64,000 nt of DNA. It comes from Adiantum capillus-veneris. Lineage: Eukaryota; Streptophyta; Polypodiopsida; Polypodiales; Pteridaceae. The notes under the pieces were generated by a model. It was not told the origin of the DNA. It ran no database searches and saw nothing but the letters and a program-made list of their open reading frames with translations. Where the stretch lies: positions 88,750,884-88,814,883 of the forward strand of contig CM043944.1 in assembly GCA_014529385.2 (NCBI GenBank), read 5' to 3'. Shown piece by piece: positions 22,835 through 34,036 of this stretch (position 1 is its first letter; every line of letters starts with the position of its first letter). Position numbers and translations under genes: made by a program.

Positions 22835-24000
22835 GTAGAGCTTAAAAAAATCCAAGCAAGAGTTGAGGCTCGAGAACGACAACAACGTCTTAGACGCCAA
22901 CGAGAGGCTAATCTGGGAATCACGCAAGCATTTTTCGAGGACATAGATGACGACTCATTAGAATCTGAGCCACCGCTACGATACCCAATTGAGCTAAATA
23001 GCCCCTATGGGAAAGTACTATACAATGCCTTATTAGATACGGGAGCTAAACACAATTTTTTATCCTATGGAGTTTGGTGTCAATTAGGGAAACCGACCCT
23101 ATCCCCGAGTACGATGCAAGTCAAGGGAATTAATAAAAAGAAAACTGCTATTCTTGGAGTCCTACCCCTGTTGTCTATGACAATGGAAGCATAGTGCAGA
23201 GGTTTCTAGTCATGCCTGTAGGAGCTATGGAAGGCAACGTTAACCTGGGACGCACATGGATGTTGGCAACCAAATGCACTATTGATTGGGATACTGGTAG
23301 TGTCACGACGCGACCACCGACTCTTACCCCTATGATTCAAGCAAAGTCACCTACCTTGCAAACTCTAGCAAAGTTGAAGGATAGCCAACATTCACAAGCC
23401 AAGGTGGTTAACTCGTTTTTGCCGGCTACCCATGAATCTAGCACTTCAACACTTGTAGTTGCAGCAAGCAGTAATATTGCAAGTACTTAACCTGCACGAC
23501 CTAAGAGTACATATCAATGGGTCCCCAAGGCCTTACTTCCAACTACCTCAACCCTCCCATCCATTCCAAGAAAAAATTTCCCTGGAGAACCAAGAACGCG
23601 CTCTAGGAGAGTCAAGACCAAATCATGATGGATTCCAAAATGACTATTAGAAGCCCAAGGCTACTATGATGGAAATGAGCAAATTTGGGTACCTAAACGT
23701 AAAATGTGTCCTTCCCTATCGACAACAAACCCATATGAGTCAAACGGTGTAACGCTAAAGCCAATGGTAGACCGTGGGAAGGGAAAGATCACAGAATGCT
23801 ACACACCTAGTCCAGAGCTAGTTTGGGCTCCAAGGCAAAACCAATTTATTCCACCTAGCTCAGGAAGGGGGGAGTTCCATGAAGCTTCTAGCTCCTCATG
23901 TAATACATCCATAGAGGTAAAAGCTTCTACACAGCCTCCATCTATAGTAGTGGACCTCCATGAAGCTACAAAAGAATCCACACCTCCCAGTGTTCAATAA
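22835..24000 (+). pseudogene. Gypsy-A internal 1: post-integrase extension with DTG protease-like domain
   Basis: In frame after integrase there is a basic coiled segment (RVEARERQQRLRRQREANLG), then a domain built like a retropepsin: NALLDTGAKHN with DTG at 23036-23044, a flap-like VKGINKKKT stretch and LGRTWML. A 4-nt deletion near 23162 breaks it; a Pro/Ser-rich tail (23704-24000) continues in another frame to a TAA at 23998. Internal 2 has an unbroken version. An aspartic-protease fold after integrase is unexpected, since Gypsy protease normally precedes RT. Confidence 0.75.
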
Positions 24001-25831
24001 TCACATGATGAACCACTTCAAGTTCGATCCTGGGAGAGTACCTTACCACCCTTGCAACTTGACGAGGCACCTAGGGTAATAGAAAACTACTGGCAAAAAT
24101 CCTCACCTATTACCAACTGGAACGATTGGTTTCAAAGGGTGACGAGCTCATTTCAAACGGTATGATCTACCCAAGGGAGGGGGAAGTGTTTGCTGACAGT
24201 CATCATTCACTTGCTTCCGTCTCAACCTTTCTCCCTGACCGCTTAATCTCCAATCTTAGGGAATGTATATATAAAGCCTTATACTCACAAAAACAAGATA
24301 AAAAAGTAAAAGAGCAAGAGCCATAACACAAATCATAAAAACAAATTATGCACAAGAACACGACCCTTGTAATATTTGCACTCTAACCATCATCTATTTG
24401 CGTGTACAGATATGGCTAGTACGCTAGAGTCATCCACTCCTGCCTTGGGTGAGAGGTACCCTCGTTACTTTTCACAACACGGATGGCACATATGGTCTCA
24501 TGGATGATGACTTTGTTTATCTCGATGACGAGGATAGGGGTTTAGCCTTAGGGTTTCCCCCCAACCTCTACAATATCCTATTCCCTTGACTCTCTAGGGG
24601 GAGTGCAAATAATTAGGTTAGGGTTCCTTATGTTTTTTGTTGTGTTCAATAAGTGTTGGTACCTTTTTCCACTAATGTGCCTCCTGGAGGTATTCCTTTT
24701 GTTTCCTAGTGTGTACAGGAGCGTGTTGCTATTGGTAGGATTTGGACCTTCATGGAATCTTTATCTCGACTCACTCTTCAAATCAAGCGCGACCATCGAC
24801 ACAAACAGGTGTTTCTTTTCCATTAGCATTGCCCCTTATCTTTTTTGCATCTATGATTGTCAGCTGATATTTGTGATTGGTAGCCTAATATTCACCGTTT
24901 GCTTAGTATCAAACATTTATTTCAATGTAATTTTTTGTCATAATCACTTGTCTAGGTTTAAAAATCAAGCAGTCCAACAAACTAGTTTGACCAAGTTAGG
25001 TGTTGAAATCTTCTCTTAATACCATGGGGAATGCCTTCCTAATAATTAATGGTTACTTAGGTTCTTAATCCGATTTAGGCAGCATTGTGTGAAATGTACT
25101 AGGGCTTTCTAGTGGGCTTGACCCTATTGACCTTTAGCTTAAGTATTATAAAGGGAGTTTACTAGTGTGATGAGCCTGGGGAGGTGTATCAGTGTTATAT
25201 GACCCCCCAAAGTTACAAAATTAAAATGTTGAAAATGAACAAACAAAAAATGAAAGTGCCACACTGTAAAATCTTAAGCTGGAAGAGAAATCTTAGCTTG
25301 ATTTGGTACTTCACTCACATGTATTGCCTATGGTACTAGAGCCCTAAAGGTTCCCAGTATGGGCGCTTTTACTTGAAAAGCAAAAAACCCAAGGTATACA
25401 AAATAAGCACACACATCAAAATTGAATCACGGTGAGAAGAATTTGGGGGGTCAAAGAAAAAGTAATCAGTCAGGCGATGATTTCATGAGAAATTCCTTTT
25501 ATGGAAGCTTAACTACAAGGTCTTCTAGATATAGCCTCTAATCAGCCCTCGAACATGAATACTTGGCTCTCGCGATTAAACAACTTAATTGACCACAAAA
25601 AATTAAGAAGCTTACCCATGGTATTAATATTCGATCTCTAGTGCCTTTCGATCGTCAAATTAGCGACCCCAGACTTGTTTAATTTTTTTACCTTTACATC
25701 TGTTTGTTGGGGTAAGCCCAACTTGTGGTGACAAAGTGGTGTCTATCTATGAGGCTTGCATAAATTGGTTAGACCGGAGGTCCCTAACACCTTAAGGTTT
25801 TGGGGTCTGGATGGCTAGACCAATTTGTGGA

Positions 25832-25899
25832 ACGTCACAGTTAAGCGCATATGCGCGGGAACAGTACTGGGATGGGTGACCTCCCGGGAAGTTGTTGCC
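25832..25899 (+). ncRNA. 5S rRNA-derived segment in Cassandra 5' LTR
   Basis: CAGTTAAGCG, then CAGTACTGGGATGGGTGACC and TCCCGGGAAGT closely follow the box A - intermediate element - box C internal promoter and 3' half of 5S rRNA. The first roughly 50 bases of 5S rRNA are not recognisable, so this is not a ribosomal gene. In known Cassandra elements such segments recruit RNA polymerase III; activity here is inferred. Confidence 0.85.
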
Positions 25900-25914
25900 C
25901 TCATGACCTACAAC

Positions 25915-25931
25915 TGGTATCAGAGCCATGG
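25915..25931 (+). promoter_or_regulatory. Cassandra primer-binding site, tRNA-Met type
   Basis: TGGTATCAGAGCCATGG begins two bases after the 5' LTR. TGGTATCAGAGC complements the 3' end of initiator tRNA-Met. Confidence 0.9.
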
Positions 25932-26088
25932 TTCAAAGTCCAACCTCTGAGTCCGTGGAACAGGACATGTTGATGTTGACTTCAACCTCTGAGCTAGCTC
26001 CCGGCCACGTTGAAGCTCTCAACCTCTGAGCCTAGAAAAAGGCGGAACACGTTGGTACTCAAGGGGACGGGAAAGTCCCAAGTTTGGC

Positions 26089-26101
26089 TTAAGGGGGCGA
26101 T
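26089..26101 (+). promoter_or_regulatory. Cassandra polypurine tract
   Basis: TTAAGGGGGCGAT lies directly before the 3' LTR. The AAGGGGGCGA core is the expected plus-strand primer. Confidence 0.75.
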
Positions 26102-26228
26102 TGTTGGGGTAAGCCCAACTTGTGGTGACAAAGTGGTGTCTATCTATGAGGCTTGCATAAATTGGTTAGACCGGAGGTCCCTAACACCTTAAGGTTTTGG
26201 GGTCTGGATGGCTAGACCAATTTGTGGA

Positions 26229-26296
26229 ACGTCACAGTTAAGCGCATATGCGCGGGAACAGTACTGGGATGGGTGACCTCCCGGGAAGTTGTTGCC
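26229..26296 (+). ncRNA. 5S rRNA-derived segment in Cassandra 3' LTR
   Basis: Base-for-base copy of the segment in the 5' LTR, with box A-like AGTTAAGCG and box C-like GGATGGGTGACC. Confidence 0.85.
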
Positions 26297-26559
26297 CTCA
26301 TGACCTACACTGTTTATGCATTTGATTACATTGCAATTTAATGTTCATTGCTGACAAATTGTTTGAAATTCTTTTACCAATCAATTTGTCTACCTAAAAC
26401 TGCATATGCTTTTTAATCACTTATGAGAATGCAATTACTGTGCCAATGTTGTTTGATTTTGCAGTGACTGAAGAAGGCTAAGGACATTCATCTCAAATGC
26501 TCTTCCACCTCGACGAACGAGCTTCAACTCAAATAGCTTCCGAGGACGGAATCTACATC

Positions 26560-26570
26560 AGGAAGGGGGG
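26560..26570 (+). promoter_or_regulatory. Polypurine tract before Gypsy-A LTR 2
   Basis: AGGAAGGGGGG, two bases before the LTR start. The same tract precedes LTR 3 at about 41304-41314, showing that LTR 2 is a genuine 3' LTR of internal 1. Confidence 0.85.
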
Positions 26571-26572
26571 CA

Positions 26573-26871
26573 TGTTATCCCTCACGGCTCACGGACACCC
26601 CATCACCTACGACAGACGTGTATTATGTATTTGGTAGAGTCAAGTACCGGGCTTGTCGGACCAATAGAAAAAGGGTAAGAGTGATCGTCGATGAGAGGCG
26701 CACTCTAACTGGGACATTCAAGGGATTAGTTGGCTAAGCATGGGCGCCCAAGTGTGAATGGGGTGAGCTCATATAAAAGCCAACTAAACCTAAAATTCAC
26801 TTATTCTCTCATTTGCGCAATAGAAGAGTGCTCTTGCTCCATCTCCATCTCCATCTTCTTCTTCTTCACCT

Positions 26872-26963
<92 letters not shown>

Positions 26964-27193
26964 CGATCGAGCATTGTGACGACGGCACGGCGGCGGCGAA
27001 GCGGTTGAGCGCGACGAAGCAGCGGCTCCTTCTTCTTCGCGGCGAGGAATCCTCCACGAAGCAAGCGTAGAGCGGTGAGTGACACACCTTCGCTTTCTTT
27101 GAGCTTACTAGTTAAGCTAGTTGTGTGCTTGGAGCCTGGCTCGCACACAGTGTTAGGCAAGTCCCTTGCTTCGACAGTGCGGCAAGGAGCGCA
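26573..27193 (+). repeat. Gypsy-A LTR 2 (middle LTR, 3' end clipped)
   Basis: 621 bp from TGTTATCCCTCACGG. It ends GGAGCGCA where the other copies read GGAGCGCACA, and is followed not by a primer site but directly by an RT catalytic-region sequence (TAGGATGACTTGTGC). So the junction to the second internal region lies at or within the LTR's last bases. Confidence 0.9.
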
Positions 27194-29130
27194 TAGGATG
27201 ACTTGTGCGTTCATTCTCTCATAAGATTGGAGCACATAGAGCACTTAACCAAAGTGTTCAACAAATGCAGACTGTATCGGATTTGCCTGAATCCGGAGAA
27301 ATGTGTCTTCATGGTAAGACAAGGCAAAATATTGGGACATATAGTGTCCAAAAATGGTATTTCGACAGACATGGAGAAGATCAGCGTAATTGTTGAACTA
27401 CCACGACCAGTAAAGGTAAAGGAGGTACAGGCATTTATGGACCATTGTGGATATTATCGTAGATTTATCTACTCATACGCTATAATTGCGAAACCACTTT
27501 ACGCGTTGATAACTAAATTTGAGTAGACAGATGAGTGCAAAAAAGCTTTTCAAACTTTGAAGCAAAGATTAATATCTGCTCCAATTTTGAAGGCTCCGGA
27601 TTGGGAAAGGATATTCCACGTCCACGTAGATGCATCATCATATGCTATCGGATGCATACTTGCACAACCTGGAGAAAAAAACATGGATTTTCCAATCAGT
27701 TACTCCAATAGATAACTAAACAGTGCAGAGAAGAATTACACAACAACTGAAAGGGAGGGTTTGGGTATGATCTATGCTGTGAAAAAGTTTAGACATTACC
27801 TACTTTCCAACAAATTTGTATTCTTCGTTGATCACCAAGCAGTGTTGTACTTGGTAAACAAACCTTGCAGTACAGGGTGGATTGTACGATGGTTCATCAT
27901 ACTACTTGAGTTTGACTTCACGGTTGTAGTAAAAAAAGGAACTACACACCAAAGAGCGGATCATTTATCTAGAATGGTGCATGGAGAAAACCCTGTAGTA
28001 GGAGTTGATGATGATTTACCAGATATATATCTCTTCAACATAGAAATGGTTCCAAGATGGAGCGAGGATGTAATTCCGTTGTTGACTATTGGGTCATTGA
28101 ATTTGACAAGACAACCATCTACCATTGCAGCATCTAAATCATTGGTAATGCTGGCTGGAAGGCTATACAAACAGGGATCGGATCAAATCTTTAGGCTTTG
28201 TGTTGAACCAAGTGAACAGGACTTGTATCTAAACCAGGCTCATGTACAAACAACGGGGATTCACAATGGGCATGCACAGACGTATCAAAGATTGATGAGA
28301 ATGGGTGTATTGGCCAAAAATGAAACAAAGTGTTCATATGCATATCAAATCATGTGTTATCTGCACTTTTCAAAAGTCGATAGGACACGCGACTCTATTC
28401 AAATTATCTGTAGCACCCAGATGGAGTAACTACATTGTAGAATACCTCACCACCGGAATACTGCCTGAAGGGATGAGTAGATTACGTATCAAAACGATCA
28501 CGAAAGAGGCAGAAAACTATGTATTGATTGAGGAAATCTTTACAAGAGGGGAAAAGACAATCAATTGAGAATGTGTGCGACGGAAGAGGAATACGTTCCT
28601 ATCTTAGAGCAAGCACATGGCGGACAAGCTGGAGGACATTTCGCAGCTGAAAAAACGACCAAAGCAATTCTTATTGCTGGCATATGGTGGCCTACACTAT
28701 TCATGGACGCCGAAGAGTTTGTGAAACGATGTGACGATTGCCAGAGGACAAAGATTCCTAGAGCACGAGATGACATGCTCTTGAGGCCAATGATGGGGGC
28801 AAGAGCGTTTGCAAAATGGGAAATAGATTTTGTAGGACCAATTGCGCCTCCTGGATATAAAACACACGCTCAATACATTATTGTGGCAACAGATTATCTA
28901 ACAAAGTGGGTTGAAGCAAAAGCAACAACCAAAAATGATGCAAAAATGACAACACAGTTTTTGTATGAGTACATTTTCACCAGGTATGGCTTACCAATAG
29001 AGATAGTGAGCAATAGAGGGACTCGCTTCGTCAATGAAGTGATCGAATTCCTATTGGATGAATTCATGGTAATTCACAGGAAGTCAGCTCCCTATCACCC
29101 ACAAGCTAACGGCCAAGCAGAAAGTACGAA
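27194..29130 (+). pseudogene. Gypsy-A' pol fragment: RT thumb, RNase H, two zinc modules, integrase core
   Basis: Related to Gypsy-A but clearly a different lineage. It opens at the RT active site (DDLCVHSL), then the thumb (YYRRFIYSYA), RNase H (HVHVDASSYAIGC, TTTEREGLGM, FVDHQAVLYLV, ADHLSRM), then two successive integrase-type HHCC modules. The first is QAHVQTTGIHNGH...CVIC (about 28230-28370); the second is QAHGGQAGGHF...CDDCQRTK (28609-28755). Several stops and frameshifts occur before 28565. The integrase core has WEIDFVGP and GQAESTN, but the middle catalytic motif reads VSNRGTRF, Asn for Asp. The fragment ends abruptly in gag of Gypsy-A. Confidence 0.85.
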
Positions 29131-31051
29131 CCCTTATAGTTTAAGTCAAGACATGCATGCCATGGGCCCACGGCCCGGGTCCAGCGTGTTTAGCCGCTTA
29201 AAAGAGACCCTTAGTAGAGCTACTCGCTCCGAACATACGGTTAATGAAATAAATGAAGGGAGTGGGGAAGTAAATTCGTCATTCATGCCTAAAATGGACC
29301 CTATGCTTCTTGAGAGTGTGCATGTGAATGTTCCATCCACTGCACCTCCTGATCCCTTAGGACTATCTCCCTCTAAGGTTTTACTACCCGATGGTAGGAG
29401 TCTTGCCGAAGTGCAAGAGATCGAACGCTATATGCAAGCAACAAGGGAGAGGGAAAATGAGAACCTACGAGGGCTAGAACAAAGTCGAGCCTTGAAAGCA
29501 AAGGCTCCTATGACAACAATCATGCCAGCCGAGCAACCGAGTGCTCCCAAGGTAGTAGTCACGGAGGGGCAAGCTATGGGGAGCAATAATGCTTCCACCT
29601 TGAGGGAAACCTCCAGCACGCCAGGCCTAGATGGGATATTCCTAAACGAAAATTGGGAGTATGACCTACAAGCAGAAGCTTTAACTGATCGGTACACAGG
29701 ACACACCTATCATGTGGGTTGGTTAGATGTTCTACAATCCACATCGGGTGCTACTAGCATAGATGAGCAACAACAGAAAGTCTGTGATGTCCTCCATAGG
29801 ATTGTCGAGTTAGAAAGACAGAACACAGGGATCAACATGCCTTCAACAGGCCTAATGAGATTCTTGGATATGGGAAAGGCCAACCATCCAACCGTGTCAC
29901 AAATGGAGACTCCCTCAGTGAGCCCCATTGATCCTCCATATGTTGTTTCGCCAGCAGCCTCAGTACAATCTGAGCCCACAAGTGGCAGCTTTACCTTCCC
30001 AGATCTAGCTCATCTTTCTCTTAATGACACTACGGCTACCATGCATATCCCAATGGTGAGCATGACAAGAAGTACACCATGGAGTTCATTTGTTAACACT
30101 GCGTCGATGCCTAGTAGCACAGTGCCCCCAACTATACCTACATGTATGTATCAATCATGTGCACTTGTCGTACCTCAGCCTCATGTAGCTCCTACACCTC
30201 CAATTATTCCAAGAGCTTACAATCCACAATGGAATTATCCAAGCTCTTATACAAGTGGAGCCATGCCATTTAATAATAACATGCCATATCAGGCACCCCC
30301 TATGCCTAGGGCCACGCCTGTAAACTTTGGACCACCGTTTGGTACACCACCATACGAAATTTGGGACCCAAGAGCCGTGCGTATGCCAAGGCCAAGGCCA
30401 ACTCCCATCTCACATGTGGTTCCAGGAGCACATACACCCATTATACCTGCTCAAATAGGAGATTTGGCAGCATATGCTCAAACTATCGGTCGCTCTATTG
30501 CGGAAAACACGCGTAGTGCACCTGATAGAGAGCCTAGGAGCAAGGCAGTTCAAGTAGCTAAGCTCACACAGAAATTCAGTGGAGACGGAGATGCTAGAAA
30601 GCATATGGAAGTCTTTGAACATGTGTGCGATTCCTTGGAAGAGCACAATGAGCTACATAAGTGTAAGGCTTTGAGTTTGACCCTAAGCGGAAAGGCTGGA
30701 GATTGGTATAGAACCTTAAGAGTAGAAGAGAAAATGATCTACTCTACTCTTAGGAGACTGTTCTTAAAAGAATACATACGAGAGGGAGTACTTTGGGGTG
30801 TAGCCTCTCAGCTCCAGAAATCCCAACGAGAAGAAGGTGAATCCGTGAGAGACTTCATTAGTCGCCTAAAGAATTTGAATTCTCGATGCAATCCAAACGA
30901 GAGATTCAACAACAACCAATTGCTCGATAGATTCATTAGGGGACTACCACATGAAAGTATCTATAATGGCCTAGTCATTAGAGGTATCACTACTTGGGAA
31001 GCAGTCACCATGAATGCAATCCAATTGGAGGATAATTTAATGATTGCATAA
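28571..31051 (+). pseudogene. Chimeric open frame: Gypsy-A' integrase fused in frame to Gypsy-A gag
   Basis: One uninterrupted frame of about 826 codons from the ATG at 28571. Residues about 1-187 are the second HHCC module and integrase core of Gypsy-A', up to GQAESTN. From there (29128-29131) the protein becomes Gypsy-A gag (SLSQDMHAMGPRPGSSVF) and runs through the capsid region to ...QLEDNLMIA. The junction has a 3-base overlap (AAC) between the two parents and keeps the frame. The order integrase-then-gag is the reverse of the normal polyprotein. The stop TAA at 31049-31051 replaces GGA of internal 1; gag continues in the same frame beyond it. Confidence 0.88.
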
Positions 31052-34036
31052 GAAAGAGTGTCTGCCGAGCCGAAGTCTAGTAGCTCGCAAGCATCAGGGC
31101 ATGAGCCAATGAAGATAAAGCCAATCGTGAAAGAGCAAACGATATCTGAGATGACTTTGGCAGATCTCACAAAGGCCATCCAAGAAAGCCTTAGGGGTAA
31201 TCGTGCTCCACAGAACACTCATATGTATCCAACAAGGGAGCAACAATGGTGCTCAATTTGCTTGGGCCCACATACTACGAGTGAATGCCCTACTTTCATA
31301 GTAAAGTTTAACGGGACTTGTAACGCGTGTGGTAGGTATGGCCATCAAGCGAAGGATTGCCTAATGCTTAAACACATCATGGAAAATAGACTGCCTATAG
31401 CTTGGGCAGACTCACCTCGAGTTCCTGCATTGATGCCTACCCCACCCATGGAGCAACAGTTGCCATTACAGCACATGGTCCCTAGAACCCAAAATGTGGT
31501 CCAAACCACACCGTTGCCACCTCCAGTGCTAGGACCGCAACCCCCTCATCCAAGAGTTACACCTATGAACCAAATAGGTTGCGAGTCATCTAGTACTTAT
31601 GTAGATTGCGAAGAGGACATAGACTCTAGTATCACCTATGGAGTCGACATGCTTGAGGAGTGTCCCATGTACTATATGGAAGACCATTGGGGACAAATCA
31701 AGCCGGTATATCAAGCTACTGCGCTAGCAGCAAGAGGCCAAAACATTAATACTTTTGCTTGGAGACCACCTCTTCAGTGCTACGAATGTGGTGGACCACA
31801 TCGAGTAGCTGAGTGCCCCATTAGAATACAAAAGAATGCCGCACTAATGCAAACCAGTCAAGGGAGTGCATTGGCAATGCCAATACTCACTTGTAATCAT
31901 TGTGGCATAGATCATTTGATCGCACAGTGTCCTAACAATCCAAACGCACCGAAAATCACACCATTGAACATAATAGAGATTGTTGATGGGACACCACCAA
32001 CTATAAACATAGCACCAGTGAATGCACTCACACGGACGATGCTCCAAAAGCAAAATTACATCCTCGAAGAGAGAGATGCTGCATCCATTGGCCGAGCGAG
32101 AAAGAAGAAAACACGAAGAAAGAAATCCCTTAATGATTCTAGCTCAAAACCTAGTTCAAAGACTAACATAGGGAGAGGAGAGGATCCCATGTATATGAAT
32201 GACCCTGAGGATGACTCAGATTCGATAGAGACCACGGAGACCAAAACTATTACTACAAAGGAAAAAGCCAGTGAGGAGGATCATGAGAGGGAATTACGAC
32301 GAGCACCAAAAGAGTATTCAATGTTAAACCACCCAGTTGTGAACCCCCAAGATAAGCCACGAGAGACGAAAAATGAGGATTGCAAGAGAAAGATTGGAAC
32401 CTATCCAAACCCAACAGTGGAAATTGAACGAGTCCAACAACTGAGGGGTTTGGTGGAAGAAACTCAACGAACATTAGAACCTGAACCCAAACATATCCAG
32501 ATGTCGAACACAGTGTTTCCCACACAAGTTCAACCTCACAAGAACTGCAGGCCGTTAGCTATACCCAGTATCATTCGGGAAGAGAGTGAGGGTAGGACAT
32601 CTGAAAGTGGACACACACCTTTCCTACTAGAGAGCATGTTTGGTGAGGGAATGCCCCACCCCCTTGAGGAAGTGGAGATTCCATCTTCACCATTCTCTTG
32701 TCAGGGTCCTACGTCCCACAAGATGCCATTAAATGTTGCCAAATTGATGGATTTCATGTCTTCAGAAGTTAGAACCACCATCATGTCCAAACTATATAAA
32801 GACCCCGAGCTAGTCTCAGCTCTTCGAGCTTTCCTCAATGGAGAATTACAGGCCGGATTACCACAGTTTGCACATATGAACAAACCTGACTCGGTAATGA
32901 ATGATGAGGAACATTTAGCACCACCATCTGACCTAGCGGTACATGAATCTGTAATTGAAGTACCCGTTAACAAGTTGGGGCAATACTTTGAAGGTGATGA
33001 ATCTAATGCTACTTTGCCAATCACTACTAAAGGATTATTTGTAAAGGGAGTCCTTGACGGTGGTGTGGGAGTCAGCATGGTGACAAAGAGTTGTTGGGAG
33101 TCTATGGGACGACCTCACCTTGAAGCCACAAGTGTAGTGGTAAAAATTTCTAATGGATCTATTGTTACACCTATTGGAATGCTAAAGGATATCAGAATCA
33201 AGGTCTTGGGACACAAGGTAAGGCAAACTTTCATTGTTATGGATTTTTCCAAGCATCCTATGTCATTTGAGATGATCTTAGGGCGTCCATTCATGAGGGA
33301 AGCAAAAATGGTGCATGACTGGTCCAAAAACCACGTCTACTTACAGTTCCAAGACTCTGTCATTCGAGTTGATCTTTTAAGTGGTCGAACGCATCCTCTA
33401 GGAAATAAATTCATCATTGATGATCGATCAGACACAACAATTCACTCAGCTCCATTACAGTATTGTTACACGTGTAACGAAGACACGGATATTGGAGAGA
33501 ACTCTCCTTATATCGATATCCTACCCGGAATGGCAGAGTCAGACAATGTCGATTGGGTACACCTAGCGGCAACTATAGATACATGTGGAGCTAGAGGAAC
33601 AACCTGGGTAACACCAGATGTGGAAGAGATACCACACATTGCACCAGTAAACATGTTAGGTGTAGCGCATGTAACATCCGATGATAAGAAAGAGGCACAC
33701 CTACCTGAGAGTGAAACCGATGATTCCTCAAAGGCTTCAGGCCACTACACATTAGAAACGGAATCTCAGAGAGAAATGGATTCAGAACCTGAGGAAACAT
33801 CGAGTGAGCCAAGTATAGAAATTGAACACTCAAGGTCTATTACGACCATCTATGGTAATTTATATGAGAGTGAAGAAGTTACAAGCGAAGACCTATCAAG
33901 CGAGTCGAGTTCAAACATTTACCAAAATCAAAACCTTAACAAGAAACAAAGGTCATATAAGAGACGACGATATCGAGAAAATGTGAGAGCTAGGATAAAC
34001 AAGGAAAGATCTACTGCAGAATGGCTTAGCTATTAG
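31052..34036 (+). pseudogene. Gypsy-A internal 2: nucleocapsid zinc knuckles and first protease-like domain
   Basis: The open frame carries the capsid end and four Cys-His knuckles: CSICLGPHTTSEC, CNACGRYGHQAKDC (the only classic CX2CX4HX4C), CYECGGPHRVAEC and CNHCGIDHLIAQC. A basic/acidic linker (KKKTRRKKS) follows, then a protease-like domain near residues 645-780 with FVKGVLDGGVGVSMV (DGG at 33056-33064) and MILGRPFM. The DGG signature replaces the DTG/DSG of active retropepsins. The rest is an acidic region ending at 34036, where a 4-nt deletion relative to internal 1 shifts the frame. Internal 1 lacks most of this segment. Confidence 0.85.

Larger units (their letters stand above)
25705..26309 (+). 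mobile_element. Cassandra TRIM retrotransposon, complete
   Basis: A 605-bp element with two identical 208-bp LTRs (25705-25912, 26102-26309), each TGTTGGGGTAAGC...GACCTACA, and a 189-bp internal region without coding capacity. The 5-bp target duplication CTGTT is at 25700-25704 and 26310-26314. The homologous empty site in internal 2 is at about 41056-41064. Each LTR carries a segment matching the 3' half of plant 5S rRNA. A tRNA-Met primer site and a purine tract are present. The element has no genes and must rely on another element's proteins. Identical LTRs point to a recent insertion. Confidence 0.93.
24001..26559 (+). other. Gypsy-A internal 1: long 3' region
   Basis: About 2 kb of Gypsy-A sequence (excluding the Cassandra insert) between the last coding remnants and the 3' LTR. 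It is shared with 39780-41301 of internal 2. Short acidic reading frames are recognisable up to about 24590 (DDDFVYLDDEDRGLALGF is readable in both copies). Beyond that I see no coding signal. The two copies differ completely over part of 24075-24480, where each appears to have lost different sequence. Confidence 0.6.

Noticed and set aside
25832-25899. A 5S rRNA gene
   Set aside because: Only the promoter-bearing 3' half is present, and it sits in both LTRs of a Cassandra element.
28571-31051. A host gene domesticated from a retroelement
   Set aside because: The frame is flanked by other Gypsy-A pieces in register with the second internal region, so it is part of the element; no host gene structure is visible.
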